From Marinilabiliaceae bacterium JC017 (GTDB taxonomy: Bacteria > Bacteroidota > Bacteroidia > Bacteroidales > Marinilabiliaceae): a stretch of DNA of 64,000 nt. Made by a program: the position numbers and the translations under genes. Position 1 is the first letter of the stretch. Each line of letters opens with the position of its first letter. Below are positions 18,627-28,591 of this stretch, piece after piece. The DNA lies in NCBI GenBank assembly GCA_004296775.1, contig RHGE01000012.1:32210-96209 (forward strand). Reading direction: 5' to 3'. The notes under the pieces are model-generated. The model was not told where the DNA came from, made no database searches, and saw only the letters and a list, made by a program, of their open reading frames with translations.

Positions 18627-19766
18627 CTACTTATCCCCAAACGTCTCCGCAATCCGGAAGTAAAGGCCCCAGTCATTCCGCCCAACAGCTACATCCATAC
18701 CAATGTTGATTTTCTCCGAAGGGATGGCCATATATCTTAATCCAACTCCTCCACCAGGAAGCAAGTCTTTAAAATTAATCTCACTGGGATTGTCTACCGC
18801 CGTAGCAATACCTGCAAAGGCAACCATACCCCACTTTTTGTAAAAGTTCCAGCGGTATTCTCCTTGAATATTATATACCTGGTCAGCACGGTGTTTTCCA
18901 TCGGCATACCCGCGGATATCGTCACGACCGACCACATATTGTCCCTCAAACGGAACATCACCAGTAGCAACTAAAGCTGTTGCCCGGGCTGCAATCACCT
19001 CATTTTTACTGAGAGCGAAGAATTTAGTAAAATCAAATTCATACTTATCGTATTCATATTTAGCTCCCCAGGCATCCCGATAGTGCCCGGTTTTGAAATT
19101 CAGGTAATCACCACTGTGGGGGTTATATATGAAATCACGGGTATCATGTGACACTACTATACCCAAATTGGTCATATTCTCCCTCTGAGGTTCACCCGAC
19201 TCCCCATCATCATCATCGAATGATGTCAGAGTTTGATGGCTAACAAATTTTAAACCCAGGTACCAACGTTTATAAACCCTCCTCTGTAATTCAATGAACA
19301 AGGCGTCATGCAAAGTATTAAAATCGATAAAACCTGCCCCTATTTCGTCGTAATACTGAAAATTGACGGAGGCATCACCATAACCTAACGTAAAACGATA
19401 GTTATCCTGATTAAAATAGAGTTTAGTATAGAGCGCCCAATACCAGGTTTCATTGGTTGTATATCCTACCATGGCACCGGCCATTGACAAGGGAGAAATA
19501 GTATCGGTGGGATTCACCCTGAAAAAGGCATTGGCCAGTGCAGCCATATTTAATTCCAGGGATGGGTCGTAGTTGATAATAGGCACCGCTGCAAATTTCA
19601 CATTGTGTTTTCTCCAGAAATTATCTGGTTTTGAATTGGTCACTTCTGATTGATCTGTTTTTAGATCTGATGTCTCTGTTTTTTCAGATGTTAATTCGGG
19701 CGTTTGCGCAACCATCAACAGTGGCCCCATGAGAACGATAGCAAGAAGAAGTTGAAATTTTTTCAT
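18627..19766 (-). CDS. Omp85/BamA-type surface antigen barrel protein without POTRA domains
   Basis: A 379-residue exported protein with signal MKKFQLLLAIVLMGPLLMVAQ. The C-terminal half fits the bacterial surface antigen (D15) barrel: SHDTRDFIYNPHSGDYLNF, then GRDDIRGYADGKHRADQVYNIQGEYRW (the RGY loop motif of Omp85 proteins) and PGGGVGLRYM. No POTRA repeats precede it, so it is not the Bam core; related single-barrel proteins are of uncertain role. A paralogue with the same layout is at 43736-44863. Confidence 0.85.
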   Translation of the reverse strand: MKKFQLLLAIVLMGPLLMVAQTPELTSEKTETSDLKTDQSEVTNSKPDNFWRKHNVKFAAVPIINYDPSLELNMAALANAFFRVNPTDTISPLSMAGAMVGYTTNETWYWALYTKLYFNQDNYRFTLGYGDASVNFQYYDEIGAGFIDFNTLHDALFIELQRRVYKRWYLGLKFVSHQTLTSFDDDDGESGEPQRENMTNLGIVVSHDTRDFIYNPHSGDYLNFKTGHYRDAWGAKYEYDKYEFDFTKFFALSKNEVIAARATALVATGDVPFEGQYVVGRDDIRGYADGKHRADQVYNIQGEYRWNFYKKWGMVAFAGIATAVDNPSEINFKDLLPGGGVGLRYMAIPSEKINIGMDVAVGRNDWGLYFRIAETFGDK

Positions 19767-19817
19767 AGTAAATAAGGCTTTAAACCTAACAGGAAATACC
19801 TGTTAGATTAATATTGA

Positions 19818-21299
19818 TTAGTTCAACTTTACAATATCATCCGGTTTCCAGGTCTGATCAAAGAATGATTCAAGTGGGCCATACAGGCGGATATACAGGA
19901 ACCAACCTTCCCCCGGAATGGTTTTCACCCAGTTCTTTTCAAATCCTTCAGGTGCTTTATCCGGCCCAAAATAGAGATCAATGGAACCATCTTCATTCAC
20001 CACAGGCTCATCATAAGTACTCACACTTGGTTTGGGCTGGTCGTTTTGGAGCAGTGATCGGGTATCGGGATGATAAACTGTAACAGACCAAAAATCCTTA
20101 GCTGGGATACCTGACGGCAGGTGCAGTTTGTAGTTATTGTCACCCATCAGAAAATCAGCTTCCGCATCACGATAGCAACAAAGATATTGCGAACCAACTC
20201 CTACCATTTTACGTGCCATGGCCGGTGTAATCACAATGGCTTCATAATGAAACAGCGTTCTGGCATCTAATAACATAGCATCACCTTCCATAAATTCATG
20301 ACTGCCACCTATAAAAATGGTTTCATATTTACGATCCGAATAAATTCTGGCCCTTTTATCCCGATGTGCATAGGCATTGGTTTTGGCAATTGCATCCCCC
20401 ACTTTAACACCATCAGCCAACATATTCTTCATTCGTTCATTCGGATTAAATGTTTTTCCTTTCTCAATACCAATTGCTTTTAAAAGTCCCAGCTCATAAG
20501 CTGTGAAAGCAGACACTGGTTCATATTGAACAACTTTATTTAACAGGTCATAGTAGCTGACATCACGGGGATGAGTGGAATTGCCAGCTTTATATGAAAG
20601 ACTCAAATACCTGGCATCCTCACGAACCCCAGTTGATAAGGGATAAGCTTTAAAATTTTCCCGGTAATACTCTATGGCTGCCTCTCCTGTCCCTGTATCT
20701 TGAACGAACCCGCGAACCATCACCCAATTACGATAGGTTGGACATTCATAAACAAAATAGCCTTCCGGTATTTCACCTTTATATCCTGGCGGCAATAACA
20801 AGTATTTGCCCCCCTTACCTTTGTCAGGTCCTGCATTACCCAAATCGGTAATAAATCGCATAAATGTATCATCTACCATTCCCAATACATTAGGCGGTGT
20901 TTCAACAACCGTAGGGCCATCTTTCAACAAATCTGTGTAGGCTGTTGCATATACGCTTTCGGTATTATAGGTAAGTCCGATAGCTTCTGATTTACCAGCT
21001 CCAGGCTCGATATATATTCCTACATCACCAGGGGAAACCAGATCATACTCATGAATCAGGCTTTCGAAAATCGCATTTTGTGAAGCCAAAGGCATAAATT
21101 CGATATAAGCTTGAGTGGCTCGTTGAACATCCAATTGGTCATAGGCTTTTTGTATGGTTGCTTGGGTAGGATAACCGCCTAGGTATTCAAATTCCTTTGT
21201 ACAACATTTCTCTTCTGCTTCCTGCTTTTTTTGCATGCATGATGAAGCTATTAATGCAATCATACACACGAGTAGTATATTTTTAAATAGTCGTTTCAT
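19818..21299 (-). CDS. DUF1254/DUF1214 lipoprotein (long form)
   Basis: A 493-residue predicted lipoprotein (lipobox IASSC near residue 21). The DUF1254 region spans about residues 60-210 (YTDLLKDGPTVVETPPNVLGMVDD, CPTYRNWVMVRGF) and DUF1214 the C-terminal 110 residues (AKDFWSVTVYHPDTRSLLQN, LYFGPDKAPEG, GEGWFLYIRLYGPLESFFD). The family is widespread, usually periplasmic, and has no established reaction. Its neighbour upstream is a second, shorter member; both are followed by outer-membrane barrel genes, pointing to an envelope or surface role (inference). Confidence 0.88.
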   Translation of the reverse strand: MKRLFKNILLVCMIALIASSCMQKKQEAEEKCCTKEFEYLGGYPTQATIQKAYDQLDVQRATQAYIEFMPLASQNAIFESLIHEYDLVSPGDVGIYIEPGAGKSEAIGLTYNTESVYATAYTDLLKDGPTVVETPPNVLGMVDDTFMRFITDLGNAGPDKGKGGKYLLLPPGYKGEIPEGYFVYECPTYRNWVMVRGFVQDTGTGEAAIEYYRENFKAYPLSTGVREDARYLSLSYKAGNSTHPRDVSYYDLLNKVVQYEPVSAFTAYELGLLKAIGIEKGKTFNPNERMKNMLADGVKVGDAIAKTNAYAHRDKRARIYSDRKYETIFIGGSHEFMEGDAMLLDARTLFHYEAIVITPAMARKMVGVGSQYLCCYRDAEADFLMGDNNYKLHLPSGIPAKDFWSVTVYHPDTRSLLQNDQPKPSVSTYDEPVVNEDGSIDLYFGPDKAPEGFEKNWVKTIPGEGWFLYIRLYGPLESFFDQTWKPDDIVKLN

Positions 21300-21385
21300 A
21301 ATTTGAGGTTTAATGTTTATAAAATTCCTTCAAAACAGACCGACAGGTTTCGAAATCCTGTCAGGTCCGTATTGTTTGTATGTGA

Positions 21386-22597
21386 TTAATCACAAGGTCC
21401 TTTAGGCAGATTATTAACATCAGGTTTGTAATACCTGGCTACAAAATAATAAGGTTCACCGGCATTCACTGGCATCCAATAGGTGCCATCTTTGGGATCT
21501 TCCACGCTAAAGGTGATGGTGATATTTCCACTTTCATTTGGTGTTGTGTTATAGGCATTAAATAAATCATTCTTACCAGGAATGGTATTTCTTGTCAGAG
21601 CACTATAACGGGTAATCGACCAAAATAAACCACACCCTTCCGGTTCGTATGGCAATGTGTATACTTCTGTTTTATCACCTTTTAGTACTTCTCCATTACA
21701 ATTGACGAAGAATGGTCGATAAAATGCATGATGCAATGGCAAACCAAGATGCCCAACAATTGCAGCAGCGCGATATTCGGCATCATTACTATTGGGTTCA
21801 TTACTATCGATGGGACCAAACATGCCTACATTACCGGTTACACCAAACTTTGGAGCCACAATACCAATATATTTACTAACCCGCAGATAGTCTTCCTTAC
21901 TAAAATTGACAGCTGATTCTAAAAGTTCTTTATTCTGTGGATAAACATCATGTGTTTCAAGGGTGTGTTTGAGTGGATTCTCAATTATAAGCTCCTCACT
22001 ACCAACGGAAGTCAATTTTATTTTTTCTTGAATGGCATGTGCATTTATAAGATCTTCCTCTGTTTTCACCTGAACTCTAATAAAAAGATGTGGATAATCA
22101 CCTGGACTCTCAATTACAGTAGCACCTTCCGGGGCTTTCATTTCTCTCCCTTTACGGACAATGGTATATTTCCCTTTCGGATGAATTTCATCGAAAATAG
22201 TATAATGCTCCTGATCAGTAATATGGATGGAGTAATAACGTCCTTCATCAATTTCAGGGTATTCTACAGTCACTGGCCCTTCAGTAAGATCAACAACCAC
22301 TTTTGTATAAATATGATCCAAAGCAGGCGTTACAACCGGATCTGTTCCTTCAGTAGGCAATTTTTTGGTATGTAATAGTTTATTGGTACCTCCCGCTTGC
22401 TTTGCTGTAATAACCATGTAACGCATATGGTGATAAACTTTAAATGCCATCAAGTCAGCATCAGAAGGCCTTTCAGTTATAGCATCAATAGTTTCAGCTT
22501 TTTGGGTTTTATCAGCTTCTTTTCTAGGCTTGATATTACAGGCCGTAAAACCAATTATTATGGTCATAATCGCCAAAAGTTTGAATGATTTTTTCAT
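21386..22597 (-). CDS. DUF1254/DUF1214 lipoprotein (short form)
   Basis: A 403-residue predicted lipoprotein (GFTAC lipobox near residue 19). DUF1254 is seen in VVVDLTEGPVTVEYPEIDEGRYYSI and DUF1214 in CGLFWSITRYSALTRNTIPG and the terminal EPYYFVARYYKP. It is the first gene of the minus-strand envelope run, 86 bases before the second DUF1254 gene. The two products are clearly related but not close, so they may act as a pair on one substrate. Function unknown. Confidence 0.85.
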   Translation of the reverse strand: MKKSFKLLAIMTIIIGFTACNIKPRKEADKTQKAETIDAITERPSDADLMAFKVYHHMRYMVITAKQAGGTNKLLHTKKLPTEGTDPVVTPALDHIYTKVVVDLTEGPVTVEYPEIDEGRYYSIHITDQEHYTIFDEIHPKGKYTIVRKGREMKAPEGATVIESPGDYPHLFIRVQVKTEEDLINAHAIQEKIKLTSVGSEELIIENPLKHTLETHDVYPQNKELLESAVNFSKEDYLRVSKYIGIVAPKFGVTGNVGMFGPIDSNEPNSNDAEYRAAAIVGHLGLPLHHAFYRPFFVNCNGEVLKGDKTEVYTLPYEPEGCGLFWSITRYSALTRNTIPGKNDLFNAYNTTPNESGNITITFSVEDPKDGTYWMPVNAGEPYYFVARYYKPDVNNLPKGPCD

Positions 22598-23294
22598 AGT
22601 TAAATTAATTTAGAGGTTAATTAAATTCTTGATATAATCTTAAGATTACCAACTAAGTTTTAATCCTTTCAGGTTAAAAAAACACTCCCATCTGGTGCTC
22701 ATCCCTTTATTAGGATAGTCTCTCTATACCGAGATGAAAAAGAGAGAAACTGGTGCTAAACACGCAAACTCCTTCCCCTCTACAAATCGACTCAACTTAT
22801 CCGCTTGAAGAAAAATGAAGAGATTGGCTCAATGGACCATTGCTTTGAGCTAATAGTGCGACAACCCTTAAAGGTTATTAGTAAAAATATAGGATGAGTG
22901 CGCCTTATTTCCTGTGGCTTATAATAGTATTGAACGCGTAGTTTCTGGCTAAGGCTTGATCTTCTATAAATCATTGGTGCAGGTTTGGTTAATAATTTAA
23001 GTTTGTGACATAAGGTTTGAATAATAAAACTACGAATTCTTATTTAAACATTCCTAAAAATCTAATTCACAAGCACTCAATTATAAAAAAGAGAACTCAC
23101 TATCTGATAAACAAAAAAAGGCCATCCTGCGCAGTGCAGAACAGCCTTGAGATATTAAGAGTCATATACAATTCGACTCATAGTTTTTTTAATCAGAAAG
23201 AAGTCAAAAGGAAGCAGATAAAAGGTAAAAGAGGAAACACTTCGTGCGATACCATATTATCCGATTATCACCTCCTTCGCTTATCGGCTTAGCA
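22598..23294. other. Intergenic region, about 700 bases
   Basis: Apart from the terminator at 23112-23149, nothing is recognised. Short frames on either strand lack any coding character. Confidence 0.55.
23112..23149 (-). terminator. Terminator on the minus strand downstream of the surface lipoprotein gene
   Basis: Read leftward, AAGGC..TTCTGC pairs with GCAGGA..GCCTT around a short ACTGC-type loop, followed by seven T. It is 145 bases beyond the lipoprotein stop, leaving a long 3' UTR. Confidence 0.65.
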
Positions 23295-23681
23295 CTAGTT
23301 TTCCAGGCTTATTTCAATACCTATTGCACCGGTTGCTGTTTTCCCGTTTTTATCGGTCACTGTTAGTGTGACTGCCCCGGGACCTGTTTCTTCACCTGCG
23401 GTATAGATGCCGGTTATTTCGCCTGATGTGGCCCCCTCCTCAATGGGCAGATTAATGGCAAATGTACCACCAGCGGTTTCAAATGATGCACTTGCAAATC
23501 CGCCAGGAGCTTTCACAATGAAGGTGAGATCTTTTGTGGCATTTGGTGCAAGTTCTACCACGCCGTCAGGCACAACCACCGATGGTCCGGTTGGTGTTAC
23601 TTCTTCATCATCACTACAAGCAGTGAAACCCAATCCAAGAACAAACAGACTTGCAACGAAAATTGATTTTAATGTTTTCAT
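23295..23681 (-). CDS. Small surface-exposed lipoprotein, Ig-like
   Basis: A 128-residue lipoprotein (GFTAC lipobox near residue 22). The residues after the cysteine, SDDEE, fit the acidic lipoprotein export signal that sends Bacteroidota lipoproteins to the cell surface. The rest is a single small beta-sandwich-like domain (LTFIVKAPGGFASASFETAGG, GAVTLTVTDKNGKTATGAIGIEI). It is transcribed away from an AraC-type regulator, with only 143 bases between the two starts, so that regulator may control it. No binding partner can be named. Confidence 0.75.
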   Translation of the reverse strand: MKTLKSIFVASLFVLGLGFTACSDDEEVTPTGPSVVVPDGVVELAPNATKDLTFIVKAPGGFASASFETAGGTFAINLPIEEGATSGEITGIYTAGEETGPGAVTLTVTDKNGKTATGAIGIEISLEN

Positions 23682-23824
23682 AACTCTTAATTTTTAATGG
23701 TAATGTTGTTTAATTTTTACATTACAAAGATTCAGCTTTCCTACCTCATGACTAAGCCGTTTCAGGTCATACCATGCTCCAAAAAGGTCAAATACGACTT
23801 ATCCCTCCCTGTTTGATTAAATAA

Positions 23825-24874
23825 ATGATTCAGCCTAATTTTATACTACAAAATCCAAACTCCATACCCATGTCAAACACAACACCTATACACCTTCAGT
23901 TTCAGGAGGGCAATGCACAGCAATATATGCAAACCCTGTTGCAACAATTTGGCGGTACTCAAACCGATAATAGTTATCTGTTGGAAACCGGTCCGGTGCG
24001 AATAAAATTCACTACCTACTCGCTTCCTGATGGAGTGGAAATGACCATCTCAGAAATGGAAACAAAAAAGAAAGTAATCACCGACCGCACTCCCGATAGC
24101 GACCCCGATTATATTCATATTAACATCATCAAAGAAGGAAAATACACTCAATTCTTCAAGGATCAATCGGTGCATGTAGATGCGGAATCTTCCAAAGGTG
24201 TTTTTATATACGACGGTCAGTTCCCCATTCTGGTAGAATTCTCTCCCGGGGTAAATGTCAAATGGGTGGGGTTCAAATTTAAAATTTCGCAGTTGACCAC
24301 TCTATTTGGCGATGCCCAAAAGATTCTCAAAGGCCTGTTTGATGATATGGAATCGGTGGCCTATCACACGGCCCTTCCCGGGGAGCTGGAACGCCTCCTG
24401 AACGACCTTATTCACTATCAACAACTGAGCTTTAATCAACTTCCCATGATCACTTCCCGGGCCATAGAAATCTTTTCAAGCCTGTCAGCTACCTTACAGG
24501 AACTAAAGGAAAACCATACGATTACCGGCCTTCATATAACCGACTACGAGAATTTACTTAAGATCAAAAAACGACTGCTTAATATTTTCAGCCAAAAGAT
24601 AACCATTGATGGCCTGGCTGAAGAATTTGGTATCAGTGCTTCAAAACTCAAACGTGACTTCAAGCAGCTCTTCAATATGTCCATTTATAAGTTTCATACA
24701 CATGCGAAAATGGATGAAGCCTTCAGAAGACTTAAATCGGGAAACTATTCGGTAGCAGAAGTGGGTTATGACATGGGCTATCAAAACCTCTCGAAATTTG
24801 CCGAGATGTTTAAGAAGATAAAAGGCATTTCACCCAAAGAGGTGCTGAAACTTTCGGGAGCCTCACTGATATGA
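23825..24874 (+). CDS. AraC family transcriptional regulator
   Basis: A 349-residue regulator with a C-terminal AraC double helix-turn-helix at about residues 245-345: ITIDGLAEEFGISASKLKRDF for the first and YSVAEVGYDMGYQNLSKFAEMF for the second, then KKIKGISPKEV. The N-terminal 230 residues look like a beta-rich ligand-binding part without a named match. A second ATG at residue 16 (MSNTTPIHLQF) is an equally good start. The divergent small lipoprotein gene is the most obvious target (inference). Confidence 0.9.
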   Translation: MIQPNFILQNPNSIPMSNTTPIHLQFQEGNAQQYMQTLLQQFGGTQTDNSYLLETGPVRIKFTTYSLPDGVEMTISEMETKKKVITDRTPDSDPDYIHINIIKEGKYTQFFKDQSVHVDAESSKGVFIYDGQFPILVEFSPGVNVKWVGFKFKISQLTTLFGDAQKILKGLFDDMESVAYHTALPGELERLLNDLIHYQQLSFNQLPMITSRAIEIFSSLSATLQELKENHTITGLHITDYENLLKIKKRLLNIFSQKITIDGLAEEFGISASKLKRDFKQLFNMSIYKFHTHAKMDEAFRRLKSGNYSVAEVGYDMGYQNLSKFAEMFKKIKGISPKEVLKLSGASLI

Positions 24875-25179
24875 TAGTTGCATCCATGAAATATTATATC
24901 GATTTCTACTATCGTTAAACATGGCATCAAAAAGAAAAAAACTTGTCAACTATCTCCAACACGAAGATATTGCTTGGATTTTACTGGAATACCATAAGGA
25001 AGTCTACTATATCTGATGGATAGAATTAGTAACTTAAATTGACATCACCTTTTTAACCCCGAATTCTTTACTCCTCCAGCGTTGTGACAAATTTTTTAAT
25101 CCTGACTGTTAGACATCACCCGCTTCAAGACAAATTCTAATTTTGAATTTTCGACTTACAAACCTGCACAGACAAAGTG
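24875..25179. other. Intergenic region left of the 42-bp array
   Basis: AT-rich, with no convincing gene; only a 31-codon frame at 24921-25016. Confidence 0.5.
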
Positions 25180-25600
25180 CAAGGTGTTTTTTCGAGTTGA
25201 TCGTTTGCATGGAGAAAAATCAAGGCGTTTTTTCAACCTGTACACCTGCATAAAGAAAAAATCAAGGTGGTTTTTCTACTTGCACGCCTGCATGAAAGAA
25301 ACTCAAGGTGGTTTTTCAACTTACACGCCTGCATGAAGGAAAACTCAAGGCGGTTTTTCTATTTGCACGCCTGCATGGAGGAAAACCTAAGGTGGTTTTT
25401 CTATTTGCACGCCTGCATGGAAGAAAACCTAAGGTGGTTTTTCGACTTGCACACCTGCATGGAGGAAAACTCAAGGCGATTTTTCAACTTGCACGCCTGC
25501 ATAGAAGAAAACTCAAGGCGGTTTTTCAACTTGCACGCCTGCATGGAGGAAAACTCAAGGCGTTCTTTCAACTTGCACGCTTGCATGGAGGAAATACAAA
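25180..25600 (+). repeat. Tandem array of 42-bp units, about 10 copies
   Basis: The landmark CAAGG (or TAAGG) recurs at 25180, 25221, 25263, 25304, 25346, 25388, 25430, 25472, 25514 and 25556, so the period is 42 with two one-base slips. The unit reads roughly GCACGCCTGCATGGAGGAAA then ACTCAAGGCGGTTTTTCAAC. Since 42 is a multiple of three, several frames stay open on both strands; I regard these as an artefact of the period. It fills the space between the AraC gene and the 3' end of uvrA. Confidence 0.9.
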
Positions 25601-25660
25601 GATCAGATTATTGCCCTATTCATTTGACACTGGTTATTTCAACCATATTTACGGGTAACA

Positions 25661-28513
25661 TTATAGTTCTTCCCTTAAAAACTGCGCCGTGAAACTTTCG
25701 GGATGCTGCGCCACCTCTTCCGGCGTTCCACAACACATCACCTCTCCCCCGAATCGACCGCCTTCTTTGCCGATGTCAATGATATGGTCGGCTACCTTAA
25801 TCACATCCAGGTTGTGCTCAATAACAATTACGGTATTTCCTTTATCGACCAATCGATTAAGTACAACCAAGAGTACCCGGATATCCTCAAAGTGCAAACC
25901 CGTGGTAGGTTCATCAAGAATATAAATGGTTTTACCCGTGTCCTTTTTAGCCAGTTCTGTAGCTAATTTAACCCGCTGGCTTTCGCCCCCTGACAGTGTC
26001 GTGGAAGACTGTCCCAGACGAATGTAACCAAGGCCCACCTCCTGCAATACTTTTAGCTTGTGTGAAATGGACGGTATGCTACTGAAGAACTCCACTGCCT
26101 GATTAATGGTCAGTTTCAAAACATCGCTGATGGATTTACCTTTAAAGCGTACTTCCAACGTTTCCCGGTTATAACGCTTACCTCCACAGTCGGGGCATTG
26201 TACCATCACATCAGGAAGGAAATTCATCTCGATAACCTGCGCACCACCACCTTTACAGGTTTCACACCGTCCGCCTTTCACATTAAAGGAGAAACGGCCT
26301 GGTTTGTAAGCCCGTATTTTTGATTCTGGCAATTCAGCAAACAGCTTTCTTATATCATCAAACATCTTGGTATAAGTAGCCGGATTGGATCGGGGTGTAC
26401 GACCCAATGGAGATTGATCAACATCAACTACCTTATCCAGGTATTCAAGGCCTTCCACCGATTTATACGGAAGCGGATCTTTAATCGCATGATAAACATA
26501 TTGATTCAATATGGGATAAAGGGTACCATTCACCAGGCTTGACTTGCCACTCCCTGAAACGCCGGTGACACAAATCATCTTTCCTAAAGGGAAGGAGACA
26601 TCCACATTTTTCAGATTATTCCCGCTGGCCCCTTTTATCGTCAGGAAATTCCCATTCCCGGCACGCCGCTTTTCAGGCACCGGAATAGAGATCCTGTTAT
26701 TCAGATAATCGGCTGTGAGTGATTGTTGCTTCAGCAGTTGTTCAGGTGTTCCTTGTGCCACCACTTCACCACCATGTCGACCGGCATAAGGCCCCATGTC
26801 CACAATGTAATCAGCTTCCATCATCATGTCACGGTCATGTTCCACAACCAACACTGAATTACCGGTATCTCGCAACTGCTTTAACGAATGAATCAGCTTG
26901 TGATTATCCCGTTGATGCAATCCAATACTGGGCTCATCGAGAATATAAAGCACATTCACCAGCTGAGAACCTATTTGGGTGGCTAACCGGATGCGTTGAC
27001 TCTCACCGCCGGACAGTGTCATGGCACTCCGGTTGAGGGCCAGGTATTCCAAACCCACATCCATCAGGAATCCTAAACGGCTACGTATCTCTTTCAACAC
27101 CTCAGTGGCAATGGTACGCTGACGATCCGTTAAGCGCTCTTCCAGCCCCTGAAACCATTCGTGCAACAACCCCATATCCATGTTGGATATTTCCGCAATG
27201 TTCTTACCATCAATTTTGAAATGAAGAGCTTCCTTATTTAGGCGTTGCCCTTTACACTCCGGGCATTGGGTGTTACGAATAAACTGATTGGCCCACTTGC
27301 GGGCTTTTTGCGAAGTTTCGTTTGCCTGTTGATCAACAATGTATTTGATTACACCTTCAAAACTCAGAAAATAACTGGAACTAACACCTAGTGGTGTATT
27401 TTTCAAAGTAATGGGTTCACTGGAGCCATGCAGGATCACTTCAAGCCCATCCTCCGGTATATCTTTTATGGGAGTTTTAAGGTTAAATCCATATTTCTCC
27501 CCAATGGCTTCCAGTTGCCAGAATATAAGGGTGTTTTTATACTTTCCTAACGGCGCTATTCCCCCGCTCTTAATATTCATGGAGGCATCAGGAATAATTT
27601 TTTCAAAATCCACCTCATCAATCATCCCCAGCCCTTTGCATTTTGGACAGGCCCCCTGAGGTGAATTAAAGGAGAAAGAGTGGGGGGCCGGTTCATTGTA
27701 GGATATTCCCGAGGTGGGACACATCAACTGACGGCTGTAATAACGTGACTCTTCGGTCTCTTTATCAACCAGCATCATGATCCCTTTACCATGTTGCATG
27801 GCGAGCTTAATCGATTCTTTCAGTCGTTTGGTATCACTGGAAGAGACAGCCAGACGGTCAATTACAATTTCTATGAAATGGTTTTTATACCGATCCAACT
27901 TCATGCCATGCATCACTTCCCGGATTTCACCGTCCACCCTGACATGCAGAAAACCCTTTTTACGTATCTGCTCAAATAGCTCCTTGTAGTGTCCTTTTCG
28001 TCCTTTTACCAAGGGAGCAAGGATATAAACCTTACGCTTATCAAAATTTTCAAGGATAAGGTTCTGTATTTTTTCATCGGTGTATTTCACCATTTTTTCA
28101 CCCGTCACATAAGAGAATGCTTCTCCTGCACGCGCAAACAACAGACGAAGGAAATCATAGATTTCAGTGGTAGTCCCGACAGTGGAGCGTGGGTTTTTAC
28201 TGGTGGTTTTCTGTTCAATGGAAATAACAGGGCTCAAACCGGTAATTTTATCCACATCCGGCCGTTCCAGGTTACCTAAAAACTGGCGGGCATAAGCAGA
28301 AAAAGTCTCAACATATCGACGTTGCCCTTCGGCATAAATGGTATCAAATGCCAATGATGATTTTCCGCTCCCGCTTAATCCGGTGATAACAACCAATTGG
28401 TCACGCGGAATGGTGATATCGATATTTTGCAGGTTATGAACCCGTGCTCCGTAAACGTTGATGTTTTCTGTTTCCTGACTTAACTCTGTTGCTCCTGTAA
28501 CCTCTGCTGACAT
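25661..28513 (-). CDS. uvrA: Excinuclease ABC subunit A
   Basis: A 950-residue DNA damage sensor of nucleotide excision repair; a dimer loads UvrB at lesions. It has two ABC ATPase halves: Walker A GLSGSGKSSLAFDT and GVSGSGKSSLVNGT, with signatures LSGGESQRIRLATQIGS and LSGGESQRVKLATELAK, and Walker B ILDEPSIGLH and ILDEPTTGLH. The C-terminal zinc finger is intact (GGRCETCKGGG ... VQCPDCGGKRY). In the N-terminal finger the first pair is CPTS rather than CPxC, so only GACPKCKG keeps both cysteines. A GAGGAGG run sits 6 bases before the ATG, an unusual Shine-Dalgarno-like start for this phylum. Confidence 0.97.
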   Translation of the reverse strand: MSAEVTGATELSQETENINVYGARVHNLQNIDITIPRDQLVVITGLSGSGKSSLAFDTIYAEGQRRYVETFSAYARQFLGNLERPDVDKITGLSPVISIEQKTTSKNPRSTVGTTTEIYDFLRLLFARAGEAFSYVTGEKMVKYTDEKIQNLILENFDKRKVYILAPLVKGRKGHYKELFEQIRKKGFLHVRVDGEIREVMHGMKLDRYKNHFIEIVIDRLAVSSSDTKRLKESIKLAMQHGKGIMMLVDKETEESRYYSRQLMCPTSGISYNEPAPHSFSFNSPQGACPKCKGLGMIDEVDFEKIIPDASMNIKSGGIAPLGKYKNTLIFWQLEAIGEKYGFNLKTPIKDIPEDGLEVILHGSSEPITLKNTPLGVSSSYFLSFEGVIKYIVDQQANETSQKARKWANQFIRNTQCPECKGQRLNKEALHFKIDGKNIAEISNMDMGLLHEWFQGLEERLTDRQRTIATEVLKEIRSRLGFLMDVGLEYLALNRSAMTLSGGESQRIRLATQIGSQLVNVLYILDEPSIGLHQRDNHKLIHSLKQLRDTGNSVLVVEHDRDMMMEADYIVDMGPYAGRHGGEVVAQGTPEQLLKQQSLTADYLNNRISIPVPEKRRAGNGNFLTIKGASGNNLKNVDVSFPLGKMICVTGVSGSGKSSLVNGTLYPILNQYVYHAIKDPLPYKSVEGLEYLDKVVDVDQSPLGRTPRSNPATYTKMFDDIRKLFAELPESKIRAYKPGRFSFNVKGGRCETCKGGGAQVIEMNFLPDVMVQCPDCGGKRYNRETLEVRFKGKSISDVLKLTINQAVEFFSSIPSISHKLKVLQEVGLGYIRLGQSSTTLSGGESQRVKLATELAKKDTGKTIYILDEPTTGLHFEDIRVLLVVLNRLVDKGNTVIVIEHNLDVIKVADHIIDIGKEGGRFGGEVMCCGTPEEVAQHPESFTAQFLREEL

Positions 28514-28544
28514 TATAGCCTCCTCTTCCGTAATAATGAACGCA

Positions 28545-28552
28545 CAAAGATA
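28545..28552 (-). promoter_or_regulatory. -7 promoter box of uvrA
   Basis: Reads TATCTTTG on the minus strand (TAnnTTTG), 31 bases before the uvrA ATG. Confidence 0.5.
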
Positions 28553-28591
28553 GTAATTCTACACTACCTGAAGCAGAACAAGCAGAATAGC

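Noticed and set aside
24921..25016. 31-codon frame starting MASKRKKLVNYLQ
   Set aside because: Possible short peptide, but no promoter, conserved neighbour or family; too short to support from sequence alone.
25267..25692. Open frames encoding 14-residue repeats (ARLHGGKLKA type) on both strands
   Set aside because: They arise because the 42-bp tandem unit is divisible by three; several frames on both strands are open at once, and the frames have no independent start or ribosome site.
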